64,000 nt of DNA from Cristatella mucedo (lineage: Eukaryota; Bryozoa; Phylactolaemata; Cristatellidae), in the NCBI GenBank assembly GCA_009760855.2, contig WPIO01000014.1:467501-531500 (forward strand), read 5' to 3'. Shown one piece after another: positions 22,551 through 33,987 of this stretch (position 1 is the first letter of the stretch; the number at the start of each line of letters is the position of its first letter). The translations under genes and the position numbers were made by a program. The notes beneath the pieces were generated by a model, which saw nothing but the letters and a program-made list of their open reading frames with translations, had not been told where the DNA came from and made no database searches.

Positions 22551-23079
22551 TGAAGAAATCCAACAACAAATCCAAGCGTTCGGGCAACAACAAGAAGCTC
22601 AGTAAGTGTATGCACAGCGCAGCTTAACGAAAGTAGTAATGATTAGCTACCGCAGTTTTAACTAACCTATAGAATTTGTCTTTCAAACTTTAGGTATAGC
22701 AGCATGCATAACTTTAGCATAGCAGCTTTTGAAAGCTGCAGAGCATATATCGAAGAACTGGTTAGGGTCATGATGGACATAGTCAAAAAAGACCAACTGA
22801 GTCAGGAAGGTATAGGCTTAGCAAGGCGGGAGGAGCAACAGGAGCGGGAAAGTAAGAGGAAATCGAAACCTTACTCAAAACATACCCGCGTCTACTCTAA
22901 CGCCGCAATGCAGCTTCTTAAATACAGCAGTATAACTCCGTCGGAACGAACGGCAAGCGGCAGGGCGGAACTTCAGCGGAAATTTACACTTTGATGAAAC
23001 ATAAAGGTCATCAGACCTACCTAGCTACCTACTTCACCATCACATTAATCATGGCAAAAGCAAACTTACAGCAAAGGTG

Positions 23080-23470
23080 ATGCTCGTGAACTTCAAGACC
23101 AGGTACGCAGATGGAACCAAGCGGAAGCGCAGGTACCACAACAGCAGAACCGGCTACATGACGTCACGACCCACTTTCCTGCGTAGGAGGCTACTAACAT
23201 GGCGATGCCCGAAGCGGCTAGCGCGATTCCCGGACATTTCAGCCCAGGAAGTTTTGGCCCTGACGCCGGGGTCACAAAAGTTTCTATCCCGACGCTTTTA
23301 TTGCAGTAGTTTTGGCAACAGACATTCCGGCGCGAGACAATGAGGCCGCGGACATCAATACCGCCAATCCGGAAGTTTAGAGCTTTTATTTCTGGCATTC
23401 CTTTTCCTTTGGTCTCTGTGGCTGTCTGCGGTGGCCATTTTAAACTGCACGCAGTGACCTTAGAAGTGGA
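23080..23470. promoter_or_regulatory. Candidate CpG-rich promoter
   Basis: A CpG-dense patch in otherwise AT-leaning sequence. It carries a palindromic CRE (TGACGTCA, 23159-23166), an ETS-type CCGGAAGTT near 23369 and a YY1-type GGCCATTTTA near 23433. Such clusters are common at housekeeping promoters. No associated exon could be identified on either side. The motif matches are visible; promoter function is inference. Confidence 0.3.
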
Positions 23471-23521
23471 TATGAATGTGAGTGAGCAAAAACCGGATAT
23501 TAAAATGCATATATCACATAA

Positions 23522-23553
23522 GTGTGCATATATATATATATATATATGCACAC
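23522..23553. repeat. Perfect 32-bp palindrome around (AT)n
   Basis: GTGTGC, then (AT)n, then GCACAC. A perfect self-complementary block next to the Tc1 end. Confidence 0.95.
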
Positions 23554-23604
23554 ATATATGCATACATACATACACACAAATGTATGAAATATATATATAT
23601 ATAC

Positions 23605-24955
23605 ACTGCTTTCCAAAAGTTGTACGCACCCACGACCAGCCCACTATTTTACTCAACACACATTATACAGATTGGATCAAAATCTGTAGCAGTTTTTGTA
23701 ATTCAGAAAGGCTAAGAAATATATAATTGTAATTTATTGGGTACAATTAATAACTTGTCGAGGCATCATAATTTTTTAAAACTTCGCCCAATAGTCTCAG
23801 CATCGACGCCACTAGCTCCCTGCACGTTTCTGGTGGAGTTGGTACACAGCAATCATTACAAACTTAAAAAAACTCGTCAAGTTTCATGCGCCAGACAACG
23901 GTGAATCTTAGAGCCCGGTCTACTTCGTCACACAGATGTATTATGGGGTTCAAGTCAAGGCTTTGGCTTGGCTATTGCATGCCCTCAATTGGCTCGAAGC
24001 CATAGTCCGAAGGGTTTGTGAAAACTCTTTTACCGAAACAGCAGTGTGCTTCGGATTGCTGTCATGCTGCGAAGAGAAATTGAGCCCGTGAAGAACATAA
24101 GCAGATGGCAAGCCAAAATTCTGCACAATTTCGAGAGAGACGTTCCGATTCATGGCTCCTTGAATTCTGTGCAGACGCCCAACACCGGAAGTTGAGAAGC
24201 AACCACACCATTACACTTCCATCGCCAAATTTCGCCGTCCTTGCAAACCACTCATGTAAGTAATTCACCTATTCGCCGGCGAACGAACTTGCTTCTTCTG
24301 TCGTAACCAAAGAGATTGATTTTGGACTCAACAATCCAAAGCACTCTGCTCCAATGAGCAGTTGTCCAGTGCTGATATCGGCGAGCAAACTCCAACTTTG
24401 CTTTTTTGTGCTGCACAGGCAAAATGGCTTGCGCTTGGCCACCAGTGCATTCAGTCCTTGTTCTGTAAGTCGTCTTGGATTAATAATAATAATAATAATA
24501 CACTAGATAAAGCGGCCCCAGAGAACTCAATCTCTTTCTAGGTGCTTCACATTTGCTGCAAAGGAAACACGATCGCATGGTGAATGGTATCATGCTTGAT
24601 AAACAACAAGAATAGGTTAGGAATGGCATTCACATTTCTCATTGTGTTTTTGCTTAAGACTGTTTCGGTAGCTTAGCAGAGATTCGGACAGTGCATTTTA
24701 GCACTGGTAAACTTGTCCTTCACTGCCATGCTTTTGAGGAGCCGGTCCTCCCTTGGAGAAGTTACTTGTGGGCGATCCGGGCGAGGCAGCGCCTCAGTGT
24801 TACCACAGTGTAGATATTGCCATATAATGCTTCTAAAAGTGCCCTCAGAGATCTTTAGCCACCACGAAATTTCTCCATTAGAATGGCCATCTCCGTGCAG
24901 CCACATCAAAACCGCTCTTTTACCTTTAGAAAGCTGTGCAACTGGCGGCAAGGTC
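23605..24955 (-). mobile_element. Tc1/mariner-like transposon, dead, with LINE-B insertion
   Basis: Read on the minus strand. The N-terminal helix-turn-helix is at 24940-24680 (KGKRAVLMWLHGDGHSNGEI, then a linker with GNTEALPRPDRPQVTSPRED). After a LINE-B insertion come RVLWIVESKINLFGYD, KFGDGSVMVW and NFGLPSAYVLHGLNF, then QHDSNPKHTAVS. The position of the first catalytic Asp (normally W-S-D-E-S) reads WIVES, and frames shift repeatedly. One terminal repeat is visible at 23605 (CACTGCTTTCCAAAAGTTG) beside TA repeats. I could not find the other end. Confidence 0.85.
24482..24640 (-). mobile_element. LINE-B 3' fragment inside Tc1
   Basis: ATT repeats, then the hairpin (AAGCACCTAGAAAGAGATTG on the minus strand) and about 90 bp of 3' UTR, inserted within the transposase region. 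Confidence 0.85.
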
Positions 24956-25033
24956 TGGTCGTGAACCGAGCGTTAATACTGCATGGGCAGGTCCCAACAG
25001 GTCAAGGAGTGATCCGGGTACCTTGCCTTGTCG

Positions 25034-25057
25034 TTATATATATATATATATATAATT
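25034..25057. repeat. (AT)n tract at SINE-2 tail
   Basis: A TATATA run directly abutting the 3' end of a minus-strand SINE-2, probably its expanded tail. Confidence 0.9.
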
Positions 25058-25196
25058 CATTTGTATAGCGCCCCAAGAGAACTAAATCTCTATTCAGGCG
25101 CTTCACATATGCCGCAGGGCTCGAGCCCACGACCTCAGTCAGACTTTAGTCGGGGCGAGCACCTTAACCGCTGGACCAACCCAGGTTGGCTGAGGT
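25058..25196 (-). mobile_element. SINE-2 copy, best-preserved full-length example
   Basis: On the minus strand: tRNA-like head with an A-box-like TGGTCCAGCGGTTAAGGTG and B-box-like GGGCTCGAGCCC. The 3' end is GAAGCGCCTGAATAGAGATT, then TAGTTCTCTTGGGGCGCTAT and ACAAATGAATT. The 3' hairpin is that of LINE-B. Confidence 0.85.
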
Positions 25197-25514
25197 ATCG
25201 TCCGTGAATAATCGGGCCAAAATAGATTTTGCTGGATGGTCTTCAAGGGGAAGTGAAAGACTCGGTTGCCGGCGAATGCATTTAATCACTCACTCAAACG
25301 TAGCAAACTGCAATTCAGGCCAAAGTTGTACTGGCAGCTTATTAACAACTAATAATTAGTGTATCGTAATGACTTACTCGAATACGGGCATTAGATATAT
25401 TAAACAGCAATCAGGGGGACCAAATTTTGGATGTATATGTTTTTCCACCTGGGTGAAGAACTCCCTCTAGCGAAAGGTGGACGTTTCAGCCTTTACCTGC
25501 CGTCCCAACAACAG

Positions 25515-26032
25515 CAGCCTTCTATGATTCAGGCTTGTTTAGACAGGGATACCACATCTCAGTTGGTCCATGCATTTGTGACATTCGTTCTTGACTTATG
25601 TACTCACTGCTTGCTGTGCCAAATTCAAGTGCAGTCAGGCGCTTACAGCTAGTGCACAACTCTGCAGTTAGGCTTGTCTGTTGTGAGCATCCAGCTGCCA
25701 CATCACACCACTTCTTGCCGACCTGCACTGGCCGTCAGGCAACGCATCGACTTTAAGGTTTTGTCGCTCACTTTTAGGTCCCTTCATTCTTTCGCTCCGG
25801 CCTACCTATAATATTTACTGCCCCCACCAGGCTAAGCTTCATACCACCAGCTTTTTGGAATCTAATTGTTTACCTATACCTCCAAAAAGAAACTAAAAAC
25901 GTACTTATTTATCCCAGCATTTAGCGGGTCCTTGTGATTTGACCTTTACGTGCTTAAGGGTGCTGACATTGTTGCATGCTGCCACTAACCATAAGTTGAT
26001 GCTGACCCTGTGCATGTCACCGTGTGCATGTC
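25515..26032 (+). mobile_element. LINE-B RT C-terminal fragment
   Basis: Sequence encoding ACLDRDTTSQLVHAFVT and the block up to the YLFI-type C-terminus and GCTGACCCTGTGCATGTCAC 3' UTR, as in the copies at 49 and 57 kb. The terminal hairpin is missing; LINE-A sequence begins directly. Confidence 0.8.
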
Positions 26033-27035
26033 ATCGGAATCTGATGCAGCAACTGATAAACTGAATGCTTGCCTTGACGACATTCGATCCTGGATGTCAG
26101 AAAATTTCTTGAAATTAAATGACGATAAAGCTGAACTGCTACTCATACGACACCCTAAGCGTATGGCTTGATTAAAAGGCTTTGCTCTTCTAATAGGTGA
26201 TGCTGTTGTGCAATCATCACAACGTGCTTGAAATTTAGGTGACGTTTTCGATAGCTGCCTCAATTTTAAAAGCTTCATTCAGAAGACTACTTCTACAGCT
26301 AGCCATCAGGTCCGATCCCTTTAAAGAATAGGACCTGTCTTCCACAGAGGCTTGTACAAAATTTAACTAGCTCCTTAGTTCTGTCTCGGCTTGATTGTTG
26401 TAATTCCCTTTTGGCTGGGCTGGCCAAAAAAGCAACTAGGCCACTGCAAATGGCTATGAATAAGTCCCAGAGGTTTGACTACGTGGCTCCTTTGCTACAG
26501 AGCTAGGATGGCTGCCGCTTGATCAACGGATACAGAGCAGAGTTCTTACGCTGACCCACAAGGCCCGCCACGGCTTGGCTTCTCCATACCTAGCTGAACT
26601 GCTGCACCAGTTCCAGCCTCCTCGTGCCATCAGGTCCTTTATGGACAATAAACTAGCTGTTCGATTCAACCGCTTAAAGACCGTTGGCGACAGAAGCTGT
26701 AGCTCTGCAGGTCCTAGACTGTGAAACTCGCTTCCACAATTCTTACGCAACGACAACTGCTCTCCTGTTGCCGACTATGGCTCATCCTTTCTAGCGATCC
26801 TGAGTTGCAACTTCCTTTTTACTCACTACCTCAACTGCTATTCTGACTCGGCTATGCTTCCCACTTTCTCTTTGTTGCCTGAGATGAAGTCTGCTGGCTA
26901 CTGAACGCGTACCGAAAGCCACGTAGGCCGTGAGTGCGCTATACAAAACTCTCACGCGTAACACCCACGAAATCTTTCTATGTGGCTTTGTGGAGTTACC
27001 GACGGAGGTCAATTACTTTGCATTACATTTCGGTG
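26033..27035 (+). mobile_element. LINE-A RT C-terminal half and 3' end
   Basis: Begins in the RT thumb region (NACLDDIRSWMSENFLKLND) and continues to the VGDRSCSSAGPRL-type C-terminus and the terminal GTGGCTTTGTGGAGTTACCG. Multiple stops and frameshifts. Confidence 0.85.
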
Positions 27036-28152
27036 CAGTTGACATCATTTCAAAAGCAAGGATCCTCAAAGCTAGGAAATGGCTGTACCGCGCAGCTTAA
27101 CGCTGACGAGGAGGAGGAGGACCTATTATCTATTTCGCAAAGTCCACGCTTCCGCGAAACGCTCTTCTTAGCGTTTATGTCGACGCTGTCGACGCTCCTT
27201 ATTTCCGACTGTTGCGAACCAAGGTAAAATTCAGATGAGGAACTGTGCTTTGGCACTTTTAAGTGTAGTGAAAATGCTAAATGCTACATTCCACTGCTTT
27301 AGGACGACGAAGATGAATGCTTATGTATCTAGTTAGGTAGAGTTATACTTCCACGCAGACTCCTCTACGGCCTTTTTGCCGACTTAAAAAAGCTTCCTCC
27401 CTTGCGCATCGTAATCTTTACGCAACTTCTTCTGCGATGATGCCATTGACTTAGCAATTTGATGAATTTAGTGTAATCATCTTCTCGCACGTTCAAATTG
27501 GCAACCTACATTGGGCTATCACCATAACACTGCCGCTGATTCGGTGTGTCACAAAAGCAAATTCGTTGGATTTCATCATGTCTAGATTTTCAAGAACTCA
27601 AGTTTTCACTGCTTTTCGAATGTCTGCCAGTGAGTGTAAGTCCCTAAAAATCGTCGAATGTTATTTGTTGTCCACCATGCGCCAGTGACTGTCAACTGAA
27701 ACTAAGGCAAACAAAACTACTGCTGAGACAATGACAGTAATGAGCTTGATAATACGAAGTCGCAATTGCTCGAGCTGGTCAGTCTGATTCACCTCGTGTT
27801 ATTTTATAATCCAGTTCGAGTTTGAAATCGTACCAGGTGTATTTATTAAGGCGGTGCTACTGCAAAACGCACTCGCCAATACCTCCACCCAAGTAAAGTC
27901 CCGACGACCGGAACGTCTGAAAAAAATGAGAAAATCTCTGGAGATGCATCTCGCACTCCAACTCGCTGGCTGCACGGCTGTCGGCGATGAAAACGAAAGC
28001 AGTACACCTACAGCGGCAGCTTCAAAAAAGCTGTTGGAAAAGAATCCTTCGCAGTAAAGTTACGTTAGAGAATAACAAGGAGGTGAAGCCAAATGTTTGC
28101 ATCTACCATAGGTGGCCGAGTTATGTTTTTCGACATTTGCGGCCGAGAGCGA
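27036..28152. other. Unassigned sequence
   Basis: No recognisable gene or repeat; short open frames only. Confidence 0.5.
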
Positions 28153-28240
28153 CTATAATATATAATATAACATATAATATATATATATAATATAATATAT
28201 AATATATATATAATATATATATATATATAATATAATATAT

Positions 28241-28295
<55 letters not shown>
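28153..28295. repeat. (AT)n / (TAATA)n low-complexity array
   Basis: 143 bp of only A and T apart from one C, with repeated TATAATATAATATA units; self-complementary. Confidence 0.97.
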
Positions 28296-28296
<1 letters not shown>

Positions 28297-29340
28297 CGAG
28301 AGTGAACAGCGAAACTTTGGTGCACTAAATCAGCCAGATTAGAACTGATATTAATTTTTCGCAGTTCCTGAATTACAATGGCTATGAGCCGATTATTCAG
28401 TGATTTACGGCCAAGGCAGCATAAAACCCAAAGTCATGCAATAAGCAGCCATTTTGTGCTCCAGCAGTTGAGCTGAGCTCTAAGCTTTTACCTGTACGAG
28501 AGTTGTCGCACTCGTGGCCACTGCTGAACGACCGCAACCCGGTCGCCATCTAATAGATTTCTTAAGATAATGGGCACGGCCTTCTTCTTAGGCTAAAGTG
28601 CGATCGCTCGTCGTTGCAGCCGTGTTCCACTACTGTCGGAGTAATACCTGCGTACATTGGTGCGGCTAAATCCAAGTGACTACAGGAGCTCAAGGGCTTC
28701 AACAGCATCTGTCACATGTCGCACGAGATTCGCAGCGCTTGCGGGCGCTCTGGTTGCCTCGCTCTGTCCAGAGATGGAAGCCGCTACACACGCCGTTTGT
28801 AGCAGTGCACCTCACTTTAGCTCATCCGTTGCATTTGGTCTGACTCGCTAAAAACAGCAAAGCGGCAATTTCATCTAGAAACGTAGCCGTAGGATCGGCG
28901 CTTAGACGGCGTGGCGCCAAAAAGAGTGCTTCGCCTCCTCTAAATGAAATTCGGTTACAGCCAGTTTAAGAAGAAGAGTCTCGAGCTCGGCGACCCTGGG
29001 CGACACGCCTCGCGAAAGCTCTCAAGAAGCTTCAAAAGCCCGCTTTAGAACTTGCCTATTTATTTTCCAGTTGCTAAGCCTGAAGCGAATGCAGGCTAAT
29101 CTAAAGAAATTGCCACAAAAAGAGTACGTCCCTCTCCGGTCCTACCGTAAAACTACTCGCTCTGAGCTCGCCGCCCAGATGACCTCTCTGGGCAACGAAC
29201 GAAATTAGTACCCATTTACGAAGAGTTCGCAGTAGCGTACGGTCCGGATCAGGAAGTAACTGCTCCCTTACCATTAGTCGGCTGCAGGTCAGAACTGCAA
29301 AAGGACCTTCCTGGCCCATTTTACTTCAATTCCTCTCATC
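28296..29340. other. Unassigned sequence
   Basis: GC content rises toward the right. No domain or repeat recognised. Confidence 0.5.
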
Positions 29341-29344
29341 TCGG

Positions 29345-29482
29345 CGGGGCCAGTAGCCTCAGAAGAAATAAAAATGCTTCATTTGCACTGCGTTCCGAGA
29401 GTACTATGCCGGCTTTTTCACGTGCCGCAGAGCGCGAACCCACGATTTCGGCCGTTAAAAGCGAGCACCTTCCCTCTGGTCC
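29345..29482 (-). mobile_element. SINE-2 copy, diverged
   Basis: Plus-strand landmarks in order: CTTCATTTGCACTGCGTTCC, CACGTGCCGCAGAGCGCGAA, CCCACGATTTCGG, GCGAGCACCTT. These parallel the 25.1-kb copy (tail, B box, A box). Confidence 0.6.
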
Positions 29483-30650
29483 AAAGCAACGGAGGTTAAA
29501 AGCCGCTTCCCTTCGGGCCAGCGAGAGCAACGCTTCGCTGAACGTAGCGAAAGCCGAAGGAGCAGCCGACTACGACTTGAGGATGCACGCACGGACGCGT
29601 GCCAAAAGCTATCGCCAGCTCTCTGCTTCCAGTTAGCTACTCGATCAAATTAACTAAGAGTAGCTGTTACGTTACTGTGTCTCCGGCTGCAGCAGCGCTA
29701 GTGGAGTCTCACGGAGACACGAAGACACGGGCGGGCGAACGTGAGTGGTGAACGAGACTCTCGTCTTTATTCCCCCAGCGGTTACATATACGAGCTAGGG
29801 GCTGACTCACGACAGATAAGGGAGTGCATCTGTGGTGAGCCACTGTGGTGGGGCCCCACGCCCACATCAAAGGCTGCACCGAGCCAATTGCCCAGCCACC
29901 GGCTGCAGGTGGGGCATACACTAGAGCAACAGCCTCACACGACACAGCTCAGATCAGTCGAGGTATGCATGGCGAATGAGCCGGTTGGCAGAGCCTGCCG
30001 TTAAAACGCAAGATAGGGAACGCTTGTAGCTACCGGAATGTAGATCGTACGCGTTACATCGCTGGTTGAAGCAGGCCCTGCCTGGTGCACGAGCTTCTGG
30101 CATCTCTTCGCGATAGTCTCGAGCGTTGTACTCATATCCGCTTGGGCGGCTTGCTTCGGGTGCACTTCTTCATCGATTGTTCGCTGCAGGTCTTTTCGCC
30201 GACGACCAATTCTGTCGAGGGAAGGTGGCGTCAATCTGACGATAAAAATCTGAGATTTTGCCTCCGCATTTTAGCTCTCTGCGTCTCCTGTGCTACCAAG
30301 TGTAGTCCTCAGGCGCCCAACCTTTCTTTCGCCAGCGTTTTCGTCCCGCGTTTTCCTCGAAGGTCTCTGTCACCACAGCAAGCATCGTAGTGCTTAGGGG
30401 CAATAACCAAAAGACAACGCCCGGACGCAGTTCCGCAAGTTCCTATGTGGGGAGTACCGCTACTAAGACACTACAGTGACCCCTCAACTGGAGTCCTGTG
30501 CCCCCGAACGCAGCGCTCGTAGCAGTGCTTGTTCTTGCCGACGTGCGACAAATACCGGTGAACCCGACGTTTAGAAGCCCGGCTAGCTAGTCGAAGGAAA
30601 TGCTGCCTCTACGCGCGCGCAGGTATACGGGCGGCAGTAGAATACGGCTG
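29483..30650. other. CpG-rich region, possible promoter or LTR
   Basis: High CpG density and no recognisable protein. On the minus strand an AATAAA (plus TTTATT at 29766-29771) is followed by a GTGTCTTCGTGTCTCCG-like CpG-rich stretch. A solo LTR or a host 3' end/promoter would both fit. I could not define boundaries. Confidence 0.25.
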
Positions 30651-32285
30651 CAATAAAGAGCTCCCGAACTGTACTCTAAACTCCCACTGCCCATCGCTTG
30701 GATAAGTGGTTCGAATGTCGCCGAGGTGTCGCAGGTCATCAGCATCAGTCGATGCATACCTGACTTAATTTAAAGCCCGAAGCACAGCTGACCGACTATT
30801 GCAGTGGTGGTTTTTTCCTGTCACCCCACCGTGGATCATGAGTGGTTGTTAATCAGTTTATTTCAGGAATCACGAATACAATCTAGGCATTCACAAGCTG
30901 GCTGATGTAGCATGCCAACGTTGTGCCTGCCCTCCTCAAATCAAGGCCGTCATCGGACAGGATATTAAAGATGAGCCTAGCGAAACCAACTGCTGTATGT
31001 CCAACGTTCGGCTTCGCCACCTCGTTGGGCTCTAACATAAATTACTACCGCGAATGTGTCAAAGGCCTATATCGAAGCTGCTGTCGTTGTAGCGTCGTGC
31101 GTTTCATCACCAAAGATTTATCACCGCTTCGAGCTGGGCTTTAATGCTTCGTCTGAACCCTCGAACCCTCCCCTTTTCAGACGCTCGGGTCATCAGCACT
31201 TTATTTGACCCCCGAGACAGGCAGCTGCCCTTAGCTGCAGCGATGTCTCAAGAGAAATGAGACAATCTCAAAAGTGTGGCGGCTTAGTACGTACATCGCT
31301 AGGAGAAGCCATCTTCACGAATTATTATGTTTATCGCTGGCATTGTCTTGTCAATGAAGTTCGGCATGCCTTTCTCATTTGGTCAGTCTGTTTAGTATGC
31401 TGGCTAACGTAGGGCGGATTACTTTGCTGAGCATAAATCGACCGGAAATCCTTCGAAACGCAATGCAAAATTACACCTCTACGAATCGGAGCAGGAGTTA
31501 CCGCGGATTTGCTTTTACGATCCAGCGATCCAGCAACTGCAGCGTGGTAGTAACCGCACTCGGTTGTTCGACATGCAAGAGCAAGAAGATCGTGGCATCA
31601 CACCAAATTAAGAACTCGAAGGAAAATGGCGGCATGCAAAACAAGAACCTTTCTAAATAATGGAAACAACTTGAAGACTAGTCACCAGAAGTCAAAACGC
31701 AGACATGAAGAAATCGTCAGATAGTCTCCTCCGAGATCGTAAAGCATCGGCACATGTTATATAGAGTGCTTTCTCTAGTCCGAACAGAGCCAAAACACGG
31801 CTCATTAACCTCGATCTATCGACAAAAAAGTTTAGCTGCAGATTTTGCATCAACTGTAACGCTCTCACGGCAAAGGAATCGAAGCCGAGAAGGAGTGAAC
31901 TGTAGAAATCTAGTCTTGTTATCAGAAATGCGTGGACTAAATTGGCTGTACTATTGTCATCAAACCACGTCCGAGTTTTGTAATGTTTCGCAGCGGAAAT
32001 TAAGCGAACTTGGCAGCGGAGCTGATGCAGTCTTCTTGCAAAATGTTTTCATTTTGGAAATGTACATCCATATTCAGTGCTGAAGCTGTTGGGGATGTGG
32101 TGGCAGAACAATTTTTAAGGTAAATATTTTTCATTTTCTGAATGAAATCAATTTTCCAATAACTATTAAGTTGATCTTATGATGATTTAATTTGAGAAAG
32201 TAAGTTGCCGTTCAACTATGAACGTCGGGAGTGCGAGCTCCAAGGGAGTTAAAAGTGTTTAATTGCTTGAAGGCATGGGGGTCAA
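30651..32285. other. Unassigned sequence
   Basis: No domain, repeat or convincing exon seen on either strand. Confidence 0.5.
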
Positions 32286-32289
32286 AGAC

Positions 32290-32560
32290 CATTTACAGCT
32301 GCCCGTCATCTGCACAAAGGTTAACGTATTGATTGAATTTTGCGATTAAACTAGCAAGATATGGTGAATACATTGTAAAAAGAAGTGGTCCTACTGCAAA
32401 TCACCGATTTACACCATATTCCAAAAACTCACGGGATAACCGTTGGCTTTTGACATTTACGCTCCAAAATTTCCCACTAAGATAGGACCTAAACCATTGC
32501 AATGTACGTCATGATATTCCGAATGTGTTATGTTAGGTGCTTAACAAATTCGGTTATCAG
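32290..32560 (-). mobile_element. Non-LTR RT fragment, third lineage
   Basis: The minus strand encodes CNGLGPILVGNFGA, then a VPQGS-equivalent region, then CADDGQL, the YADD active-site context of reverse transcriptase, with stops and frameshifts. It differs from the LINE-A and LINE-B RT at the nucleotide level. Confidence 0.6.
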
Positions 32561-32869
32561 TGATGTAAAACATGACCAAGAGTTCTGGCCGGCTGAACTA
32601 GCAGAGAGTCTCTATCCGACAGCACTCCTGGGAACTTTGCTACTTGCTCGCAGTAGTGAGAATTCCACAAAGTGATCAGTAATAAATTCTTACAGCTGCT
32701 AGATGGCATGTTTCCGTATACAAGTTTGGCTGGTTTGTAACTACAGGTTAGAATGTTTGCGATCGGAATAAGAGGAATACGACACGCGGACGTTATTTAA
32801 GTTAAGATCTCCTGGTCTAATTTTGACTTCTTAATGTGCGACTTGAACGAAGCCCGTTTAATAATTTAG

Positions 32870-33010
32870 GGTATTAATAATAGTATTAACACATTTGCAT
32901 AGCGCTCTTAGAGAACTGAACCTTTTTCTAGCCACTTTAAAGATGCTGTATAAAAAGAATTACAAAATGATTAGTGATAACATCCGCAAGCAGCTGGAAC
33001 AGAGTGAGAA
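32870..33010 (-). mobile_element. LINE-B' 3' tail
   Basis: ATT-type repeats then CATTTGCATAGCGCTCTTAG and a CACTTTAAAGATGCTGTATA context, shared with the insert at 46.6-46.85 kb. Confidence 0.7.
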
Positions 33011-33734
33011 AATATATGCACACGAAAGACGAATCGCAAAAATCTGAGGCTGATGATACATTTGTTGTGTTAGTTAAGGTGGGCAGCAGCAATATTAGAC
33101 ATAACTTGAAAGGCAGACCTAGCAGACTTTTTTAATAAAGGTACATTTATTGCACCACTGAAGAATACGATCGATCATATAAAAGTACGATACCGCCTCA
33201 CCACTTCCGAAGGCATACTCATCATGTGCATTCGATGGGATCCTCACCAACCAACTTTTAGCGCCAGCTAATGTACCTGATGTACGCTCAGCAGAGAAAC
33301 GTTTTGATGCTCCACTGAGAAGATGCTCTGCTTAAGCTCCTAAAACCTCTCCAAGAGCTCGGCCCACGGCAAGAAACGTTTTCTGGGGGGGGGGGAGGGG
33401 GCCGAGGTTAACATTTGACTTTGATTGGGTGTCACCGAAGTCAGCAGAGTTGTGTAAAAACAAAGGATATTCTTCCAGCCACATAGCTTAACTAGCCGAA
33501 AGCAGCTTCGCTTGCATCACTATGCATCCAGTTTAGTTGAAACGTCTTATTATTTAGATGACTTTATCTTATTCGGCAATTCTTCCGATAATCTAACAGT
33601 ATTAGTTGCTTACTAACAGTGAGAAACGTTTTCGCCATAAGTACTCAAAAATAAAAATCGATCATCAGCAGGAAGCCTAGTTGGTTGTGAGGGCTTAGCG
33701 AAGGCTTTAACGATGAATAGATCATGATTATTTT
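33011..33734. other. Unassigned sequence with G11 run
   Basis: G homopolymer at 33385-33395; otherwise nothing recognised. Confidence 0.5.
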
Positions 33735-33832
33735 GCGGCCAATGTAAAGTGCCTAGAAAGAGATTAAGTTCTCTGAGGGCACAATAACAAATTTATTCCT
33801 ATTGCCATGATTATTTTTATTATCATTATTAT
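33735..33832 (+). mobile_element. LINE-B terminal hairpin only
   Basis: CCAATGTAAAGTGCCTAGAA, AGAGATTAAGTTCTCTGAGG and GCACAATAAC, then ATT-rich tail. A minimal 5'-truncated insert; the stem is AGTGCC/GGCAC. Confidence 0.75.
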
Positions 33833-33987
33833 TTGGCCACACACTGCAGTCTCGGGCTAGAACCAGTAACGACGCGAATGCTACACGTTTGGCAACTTCA
33901 TACCAGTTTGTACCAGTAAGCCACGCCGGTTTAGTAGCCCGTAGAGCGTGCTTTAAAGGACAGAGATTCTGGCAATGCGCCCCGGAT

